From: Paragordius varius
Taxonomy: Eukaryota > Nematomorpha
Direction: 5' to 3'
Assembly: GCA_964247055.1 (NCBI GenBank)
Contig: OZ176050.1
Location: 6,572,001 to 6,636,000 of the forward strand
Length of the DNA stretch: 64,000 bases
Part shown: piece after piece, positions 61,564-64,000 of the stretch
Layout of the letters: each line of letters starts with the position of its first letter
Numbering within the stretch: position 1 is the first letter of the stretch
Program-made: the position numbers and the translations under genes
The notes under the pieces: generated by a model
Seen by the model: only the letters and a program-made list of their open reading frames with translations
Told to the model about the DNA's origin: nothing
The model's database searches: none

Positions 61564-62782
61564 CAGCAGGATATATATTACCCTCCCCAATTTCGGACGC
61601 AGTGTAATTTGACAGTAATATTTTACAACATTATTGATAATCTCCGTTTTTATAAGCTAAGGATTTTAATTACCACAATGTCATATATAGACGTAAAATG
61701 AAATTGTAAATCTATTTTTTACAAACATAAAAAACATGTAAGCTTTAAAATAAATTAATCTTATAACTCACAGACCGTTTTAATCTAAAAGATTTTTTTA
61801 TAAATACTTGAAGGATGGTTATCCAAAATTTTGGGTTAATGAATAATAATTCATGTCTTCTAGATCTTTTCTTTTAAAGGGTCTTTCAATTATTTATAAT
61901 TTTCTTTTTATTTATTATCCCTTTGATCACTTCCTTAATTAAATATTTTTACGAATTATTTTTCTGATCCTATTCTTCAATGTCATTCCAGCCATCCACT
62001 ATTTCATTCAAAGACTATGGGGTCTGTTTTTTTTTATTCAAAATATGGTTGCTAAGATAACAAAAAATTATCATTTTTTGGTCATCTTTTGTCAGTTCTT
62101 TTTTGAAGTAGTATAAAAATGATATATAATTTTATCTCTTGATATTTTTTACTAAGTTTTGTCAGTTAATAAATATTTAACCTTGTTTTAATGAGTGCAA
62201 GAGCTATCCAATTTATAGACAACAAAACCGTATAACATAAAGGTTTTTAGTCCATAAAGGATTAATAGTTGTATTATGGAATTACTAACTCTACTCTATG
62301 GTGCAAAGAAAAAGTATGTTTTATTCATATAAAGTTTATATATGTTGGATCAAAAATATTTTACTAAAATTTTAATTATGTAATTTGAAACAAAATATTA
62401 TATTTTTCACCTTTAACAGTTATTGATACAATTTTCCATAATTGAATTCGCCCTTCAACCCTTGTTAACTAAATCGTTATTATCAATAATTATAGGGTTA
62501 ATTTACAATTCTCCACATTTTCCACAAATCAACTACACTTAGAAACAAATTTTTCCTTCACTCAAGTTTTTTATCCTTTCTGATATTACTATCATTTTAA
62601 CAGAAAATCAATTAAGAATTCTGATTCTGTAATTTTTATTGATTTTTTATAAGCATCCCTTCTTTATCAAAATTCAAAAATATTTTTATTTAAAATATTA
62701 ACAAATGCTCATTTATTCGAAAGAGTTATAAAAACTCTATAAAATGCATACTAATGTTTTACATTAATAGTTGATATTGGAG
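60748..62782. other. AT-rich intergenic DNA
   Basis: About 2 kb without a supportable gene. It contains a (TA)n tract at about 61525-61561. An 82-codon open frame at 60916-61164 has no motif. The promoter of the small gene at 62783 should lie at the right end. Confidence 0.4.
61525..61561. repeat. (TA)n microsatellite
   Basis: TA repeat of about 18 units. Confidence 0.85.
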
Positions 62783-63277
62783 ATGGGAAGCGACAAACCC
62801 GCGAAGAACATTTTTGTCAGTAAATTTCTTTCAAAACTATTGGATGTAAATAGCTCAAACTTTGTGCAGATGGTAATGAATGTCTAAAAAAGATAAGACA
62901 AAAATGTTTTCCTGATTAAAACACCTATTTATTGCTTTTAAGTCATGCAAAGCAGCATTTCTAATAAAGATGAAGCTTTATAGACGTTTAGACGCTTCAT
63001 AAAGTGACCTTTTACTAATCGAGAATATAAATAAATATAAAAATACTTATCATTTCCACTTTGTTCTCTTGAAAGTTTCTCTTTAATTTAAAATAATTTA
63101 TTCATCAACTAGACAGATGTTTCAGAACCTGCATATTTTCCAGTTGTCCTAAAAATGGACATTTGTCATATGTTATATGAAGGTCAAATATTAAATTTGG
63201 AAACACGACTGAATCAGATATCATCACATATGATTACTTTATTGAAAGTTTCAAAACCCGAAAAAGAATTAACATAG
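62783..63277 (+). CDS. Small two-exon gene, unidentified (84 aa)
   Basis: Exon 1 is 62783-62872: ATG then GSDKPAKNIFVSKFLSKLL, DVNSSNFVQM. The donor is GTAATG. Exon 2 is 63113-63277 after CAACTAG: TDVSEPAYFPVVLKMDI, CHMLYEGQILNLETRLNQIS, SHMITLLKVSKPEKELT, then TAG. Both junctions are phase 0 and the intron is 240 nt. The second exon looks helical and leucine-rich, suggesting a small complex subunit, but I recognise no family. Its stop overlaps the end of the minus-strand frame at 63269-63433. Confidence 0.55.
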
Positions 63278-63433
63278 GGAAAGCTTAGGGAAAAAATCTA
63301 TTATATTTAAAATAATATCTTCAACGTTGTTTAGCAATATAGTTCTTGCATCAACCAAAATTTCAAGGTATTCTTTGCAAACATATAATTCAGGACCTTT
63401 TTTGCCTAACAATAAGAATTCTTTAATCCACAT
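63269..63433 (-). CDS. Candidate coding exon or small ORF, convergent (54 aa)
   Basis: Reads ATG then WIKEFLLLGKKGPELYVCKE, YLEILVDARTILLNNVEDI and ILNIIDFFPKLSLC, then TAA. The composition is markedly protein-like. An in-frame TGA lies directly before the ATG, and no good acceptor is seen upstream, so it is either a tiny gene, a last exon with an unseen acceptor or a decayed exon. Family not recognised. Confidence 0.4.
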   Translation of the reverse strand: MWIKEFLLLGKKGPELYVCKEYLEILVDARTILLNNVEDIILNIIDFFPKLSLC

Positions 63434-64000
63434 TCAAGACATCAAATTCATAAAAACATTGAGACCCCAAATATAATAAACATTATTATAAACAATCGAT
63501 TGTTCATATAATTAAAAATGATTTATTCTAATTTAATTTAATTGAATAGGTTGGATTAAAAATTTAAACTATACCTTTTCTTATTAAGATATAAATTAAC
63601 TTTAAATAATTATGAGTATACTCCTAGGATATTGTTTTTTGAGAACACAATTATATATCTCATTTTTTTATTTTTATAATATAGATTATTAATTGGAAGC
63701 TCATTCAAAATTCACATATTTAGGAAAAGGAATGTAATTATTGAAATTTGAATTAAATATAGCGCAGGGATATTTTTCATTATATATCCTAATGTGATGA
63801 ATCTCTGATTATTTTAAAATTTTATAATTATTCAGATTCTGAAAAATGGCAATTCTTTTGAAATATAACTAATTTTCTAATAAATTGGTTTATACATTTG
63901 GAGTTAACCATAAAATATAGGTAAAAACATAATTGGAAAAATTTAAAATGTGAATAGGTATTGGGAATCTAAAAATTGATATCTTTAGCTTTTTAGGTGC
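63434..64000. other. AT-rich sequence at the right edge
   Basis: No gene, repeat border or motif that I can support. Confidence 0.4.

Overview
The window is AT-rich nuclear DNA of a multicellular animal. The genes are split by introns. LINEs, hAT transposons, TTAA-flanked MITEs, long foldback elements and one broken LTR retrotransposon fill most of the remaining space. There are no bacterial features: no operons, tRNA or rRNA genes, or CRISPR arrays. The best evidence for an animal is the layout of O-GlcNAcase (GH84 catalytic domain, stalk, C-terminal acetyltransferase-like domain) together with a secreted CAP plus ShK-like (CRISP-type) gene. The species cannot be fixed from the sequence.

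The most striking property is intron size. Reading frame and family conservation fix introns of 24, 22, 21 and 35 nt at the 5' end of O-GlcNAcase and of 23 and 21 nt in an ADP-ribosylhydrolase (ARH3-like) gene. A 20-nt intron is likely in a third, unidentified gene. All have GT...AG ends. Later introns of the same genes run from about 60 nt to 6.4 kb and carry transposons. Introns near 20 nt are exceptional for animals; dicyemids, and short 5' introns in some flatworms, are the precedents I know of.

Layout. 1-1.74 kb: minus-strand LINE running off the left edge. 2.8-5.5 kb: minus-strand ARH3-like gene. 6.3-7.95 kb: TTAA MITE cluster with one copy nested in another. 8.7-10.4 kb: non-autonomous hAT with an 8-bp target duplication. 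10.5-12.5 kb: decayed hAT transposase gene. 8.6 and 12.5-12.9 kb (perhaps also 19-20 kb): exons of an unidentified minus-strand gene. 13-20 kb: nested MITEs and a G-rich repeat family. 20.3-23.1 kb: broken Ty3/gypsy-like element with a 5-bp target duplication. 25.1-32.1 kb: plus-strand CRISP-like gene with two foldback elements in its introns. 32.6-55.7 kb: O-GlcNAcase on the minus strand, about 35 exons, convergent with the CRISP-like gene. 56.9-60.7 kb: hAT element with perfect 8-bp target duplications. 62.8-63.4 kb: a small two-exon plus-strand gene and a minus-strand reading frame whose ends overlap by 9 bp.

The genes do not form one pathway. O-GlcNAcase removes O-GlcNAc from nuclear and cytosolic proteins. 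The ARH3-like enzyme removes ADP-ribose from serine. The CRISP-like protein is secreted. The O-GlcNAcase is about twice the usual length because Asn/Ser/Thr-rich segments are inserted in the linker and inside the stalk.
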